Positions 60,771 to 64,000 of a stretch of 64,000 bases of DNA are shown here, piece by piece (within the stretch, counting starts at the first letter, position 1; every line of letters begins with the position of its first letter). Under the pieces are notes generated by a model, which saw only the letters and a program-made list of their open reading frames with translations, was not told the DNA's origin and did no database searches. Made by a program: the position numbers and the translations under genes. Source of the stretch: Xylocopa sonorina. Taxonomy: Eukaryota > Arthropoda > Insecta > Hymenoptera > Apidae. The stretch is taken from contig NC_135204.1 of the NCBI RefSeq assembly GCF_050948175.1, forward strand, positions 2,285,473 through 2,349,472. The letters run 5' to 3'.

Positions 60771-61290
60771 AGATTATTGTTTGGTGGGAACGTAGATTTA
60801 AGATTTCTTCCTCGACTCTGTTTTATTTTTAATATCAAGAATCACGAGAAAAGAGGGGACGAAATCGTTTTTTACTGAAAGAGCGAATAGTTGAAGATTG
60901 GCATGCATGGAGAACGACTAGAGCAGTGGTTCTCAAAGTGTGCACTCTATGGTATCCCAAAGAAATATGTGTTTAAATATAATTACTATATTATACCTTA
61001 ACAATTAAGGTAAGGTATGTTTCATTTTATTTCTTTTTCATCGTATTATTTCTCTTCTGTAACATATGACTAAATATTGTAACATATTTCTCAGAAATTT
61101 CTATATAGTGCGCCTAGAATTATTTGCAGGATTTCAAATGCGTCCCAATTTCAAAAAGTTTAAAAAACATTAAACTAGGGCGAGAGTACCGTACTAGTGT
61201 AATTTCTCCATTACATAATCATTTTAAATTTAACAAACACTTTTACTGCAATTATTCCACAATTTATAGCAAACATTCAAAATAAAAAAA
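60771..61290 (+). repeat. Dispersed repeat family F, copy 1 (split by the hAT-like MITE)
   Basis: 'agattattg', 'gtagatttaag.tt', 'aagaatcacgagaaaagagg' and later 'aatttctc.attacataatc' are collinear with 62846-63035, which lacks the central 60860-61190. Confidence 0.55.
60924..61172. mobile_element. hAT-like MITE
   Basis: The left end CAGTGGTTCTCAAAGTG is the classic hAT terminus. The right end AAAAAGTTTAAAAAACATTA is its worn inverse. The flanks GACTAGAG (60916-60923) and AACTAGGG (61173-61180) agree at 6 of 8 positions, as an old 8-bp duplication would. Confidence 0.6.
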
Positions 61291-61748
61291 AACAGTATAT
61301 CATTATTTCATTAGACGACCAACCGGACTGCTCGTAATTAAAACAGTGCACACAAGAAAGCTAACTTTGCTCCAGATATCGCATCATCATCGCGGATAAC
61401 AGATATTCGCAACGCGTGGATCACGCTACCATTGACGTCTCAATTTTGCGAAATCATCCGCTGGGTAGATTGATTGATCGCGAGATCGGCGATTGCCGAC
61501 GGCGGAACGCTTCCTCGCTATCGTTGTCATAAATACGGTTCGACAATCGCGATAACTTAACCACACGAAGCTGTCCGGGGATCGTTCGTAATTTTTCAAA
61601 CGTTCTCTCTGGGAGATCTTGGCTGTGGTTCTAATAACTGTTAACACTGAGAAAGCCTAACGGACCTCGAGATGATGTATCGTCGGAAGCAATTAGAAAA
61701 ATCAATTAGACGGAACGATGAAGAATTATCCGACAGGAACATTCGTAT

Positions 61749-62190
61749 TTAACTCGTTCGCTATCAGCACAAAATTTTCTGATTGCATTAATTTTAAGTT
61801 TTTGTATTTGTATAAGCTCCGTTATATCTATATTTTTTAGTTTTCAATGTACAAAAATGAACATTAAAAGACGTTTAACTGTTTAAGTAGCAGATGGAAC
61901 TATCGCATTCCTCTTATTCAACGCTTAAAAGTGTCAACTACTTGGTGAAAAGAGCCAGACTAAGTACACACTGGGCACTCAGAAGAATGGAACAGCAACA
62001 ATAACGCAAGATTCACTACTTACAAGTAGAACAACAGCGCCAGCGCGGCTTGACACTTTGAGATGTAGAAATTGAGAAACGCCATCGCGTTGCTTGGGAT
62101 TTTTAGACGTAGAAATTTAGAAACGCTATTGCGCTCCATGACTTCTTTCGACTGGATCCCTTCAAAAGTCCGTGGCACTCAGACGGTTAA
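61749..62190. repeat. Repeat family D, longest copy
   Basis: It runs from a worn left end (TTAACTCGTTCGCTATC) to TCCGTGGCACTCAGACGGTTAA and contains two 45-bp units (about 62049-62092 and 62093-62137). It shares 'gaatgg.acaacaataac.caagattc' with 14657-15003. Confidence 0.52.
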
Positions 62191-62289
62191 AATACAACGA
62201 GTAAACTCATGCTGCGAAGGATGGATAGCAGCGAATGGATCAAGTACTTCTGTGACACGATTTCTAGTGATTGTAATTGAATGAACTTG

Positions 62290-62535
62290 GACCCGTCTCT
62301 TGGGGATGGAACTTGATTAAGACTGTGGCGGCCCTCCTACACCTGCCACTAGAGGGACAACGACACCTACAGTTTCTCGAAGGCACACAATTTTGACCTG
62401 TCTTTAACATCTTCCTAATAGGTAGCCGCACTGATGAGTCCACTAGCAGGACGAAACGTTCTTCCCTCTCTTTTCTTTCCATCTTTCCTCTTTCATCTCT
62501 AGCAAACCGAAGCAACGCGCTTCAAGACTAGTGAT
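62290..62535 (+). repeat. Dispersed repeat carrying a hammerhead-ribozyme core
   Basis: It shares with 54840-55015 the block 'gtagc..', 'tgagtccact', 'aaacgttcttcc', a pyrimidine-rich tract, then 'cgaagcaac' and 'cttcaa'. The association of hammerhead motifs with tandem or LTR-like ends of Penelope-like elements and retrozymes suggests such an origin, but no reverse transcriptase is present. The boundaries are approximate. Confidence 0.5.
62431..62460 (+). ncRNA. Hammerhead-ribozyme core motif
   Basis: CTGATGA (62431-62437) is followed by a 4-bp stem II, GTCC (62438-62441) with GGAC (62449-62452), loop ACTAGCA, then GAAA (62453-62456) and CGTT. This is the full conserved core, including the A-C pair that starts stem III. 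A possible partner of stem III is AACATC at 62406-62411 (AACGTC with one CpG-type change), which would put the cleavage site after C62411. Stem I between them is poorly formed, so the copy may be inactive. Confidence 0.6.
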
Positions 62536-62845
62536 TTCTGATTGATCGTCGTTGAGTATTATTTAGGAATATTTGCTTGTTAACACATAAATACCAAAAT
62601 ACGTTTTTTTTTTAAATTTTAAACTTTTAAATGTTAAAATTTAGGCCAGATCAGTGATTTCATAGCACTGATATTCCATAAGTGTTAACATAACTACGCA
62701 AAAGCAAAAATTAATCTTGTCTAATTCTAATAAAATAACTGATGACAAGCCTATGTATTTCATATTAACTATAACAAGTGTTCTGTTAAAGAAAATTGCT
62801 CGCAAAAATGTTTCGCATCCTAAAAAGTGTTCAGAATCGGTCTAG

Positions 62846-63035
62846 GCTAGATTATTGCCAGGTGCGAATGTAGATTTAAGGTTCCTTGTCACGCTGTTTC
62901 GTTTAATAATAAGAATCACGAGAAAAGAGGGACTGTTGGATCAAGAATACATGGTGTGATTTCTCTATTACATAATCTTTTTATATTTCATAAACGTTTT
63001 TTTTTTCAAATTATTCTACAATTGAACGCGAATAT
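62846..63035 (+). repeat. Dispersed repeat family F, copy 2
   Basis: It is the collinear short partner of 60771-61290 and provides an empty site for the hAT-like MITE and its surroundings. Confidence 0.55.
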
Positions 63036-63136
63036 AATTCGTACACTAATACAACTGCCACGCGACCGTCACTGATTCAGCTACGCACGGCGAACGCCTC
63101 GTTTTACAGATGCATAGCGGAAGTTGAACAGTCAAC

Positions 63137-63331
63137 ATGGAAGAGGAGCCTTTACTTTCCGTCCAAGAATCTCGCAGCTATGTTAATGCCTATCTCGACG
63201 AGCATCGCGAGCCTACCGTTATTTATGAACATTTTTCAGCGGCAAAATTTTCTCCTTGTAACATTTCCCGATTGATTATGGCCGACAAGGTCGCGAATAA
63301 CTGTTGCCAAGTCGCCTTGTCTTCTATCGAG
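63137..63331 (+). CDS. Possible first coding exon of an unidentified plus-strand gene
   Basis: An ATG in a good context (CAACATGG) opens a frame that starts MEEEPLLSVQESRSYVNAYL and continues with DEHREPTVIYEHF and SRLIMADKVANNC. The frame is open to 63394, but a plausible donor (TCGAG|GTTTGT) occurs at 63331/63332, after SSIE; past it the peptide loses its balanced character. The upstream 80 bases are GC-richer than the surroundings and could be a 5' UTR. The composition (acidic start, mixed hydrophobic and charged residues) is more protein-like than other open frames in this window. I do not recognise a family and no second exon is visible before the edge. It could be an exonised or chance frame. 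Confidence 0.3.
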
Positions 63332-64000
63332 GTTTGTTTATCAGCTAGCCGACCGATAGGATACGTCACTGCGCTATTTTTGCATGTACAATAGCTGGAA
63401 TAATAGCAACGAAGTTTGTTTCGTTTCTAATAGGTGAACCTTCGACTACTTCGAAAAAGATCCTACTTCAACAGTCTCATTTTATGCACTGTCATTAATT
63501 AATTGAAATATTCAAGCTAAAAATCGTAAACAATTTATATTCAAGCTAAAGATCGTAAACGATTACGAAATTTACTCTCAGCAAGCGATGGAGTCACAGC
63601 CACAGAAGATCGATCGTTCTTAAATTGTGACGACCGTCGCCGTTTGACAAACCCCGATCGAGAACGTTGTCGATCGAGGCACTTCATCTCATGCGGGAAT
63701 GGAATAATGATTAAGATACGAATTTCTATACATTCGATGATGCCGTTCCGTTCAAATAGATGAGTGACAGTGGCAAAAACGGCGACTATTGAAAGAATCA
63801 AATGCAACACGTATTAAGAGACTTTAAAGAATTTTACTTTGATACAGGTTCTGTACGCTAGTAGTGACTATAATAATTTAAGAACTATGGCAAAAACTAT
63901 TTAGTATTTATACGGTTGAGAGTGAATAAGCCGAGGTACAAAGATTAGTGGACAAGCGAAACACAGAGGATAGGATGGATAAGCAGGTATAGAAAACTAG

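Noticed and set aside
1..64000. tRNA, rRNA, CRISPR and bacterial-type operon features
   Set aside because: No cloverleaf with a clear B box, no rRNA sequence and no regular spacer-repeat array was found. The DNA is eukaryotic in character.

Overview
This window looks like animal nuclear DNA, most likely from an insect, and Hymenoptera (bee, wasp or ant) is my best guess. The base composition alternates between long AT-rich stretches and short GC-rich blocks that still carry many CpG sites. Spliced exons with GT/AG borders are separated by very large introns, and the space between them is full of small inverted-repeat transposons. The lineage is an inference from style, not from a diagnostic gene.

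Only one gene can be read with confidence. It lies on the minus strand and shows three consecutive internal exons: 59262-59479, 58339-58477 and 14477-14602. Their splice phases fit exactly and they join into 161 residues of spectrin-like helical sequence, of the kind found in the Trio/kalirin, MCF2 (Dbl) and puratrophin RhoGEF families. The second of the two introns is about 43.7 kb long, so roughly two thirds of the window is a single intron. The earlier exons should lie beyond the right edge and the later ones beyond the left edge. A possible first exon of an unrelated plus-strand gene starts at 63137.

The rest is a dense layer of transposable elements. About two dozen short elements have ends of the type TTAA-CCCTTT or TTAA-CACT, which suggests piggyBac-type mobilisation; they fall into at least six families by internal sequence. 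A Tc1/mariner-type family with ends like TTGGTACTTTAAATTCACCC is present three times, and one copy still encodes the C-terminal DDE motif of a transposase. There are also a pogo/Tigger-like element (2779-3224), hAT-like elements (60924-61172 and perhaps others) and an unassigned inverted-repeat element with an 8-bp target duplication (60359-60767). Several insertions are nested, and empty sites elsewhere in the window confirm some of them.

The two most unusual objects are RNA elements. At 9421-9501 a sequence folds as an HDV-like self-cleaving ribozyme, at the 5' end of a short (about 449 bp) retroelement flanked by a 16-bp target-site duplication. At 62431-62460 there is a complete hammerhead-ribozyme core (CTGATGA, stem II, GAAAC) inside a dispersed repeat that has a decayed relative at 54840-55010.
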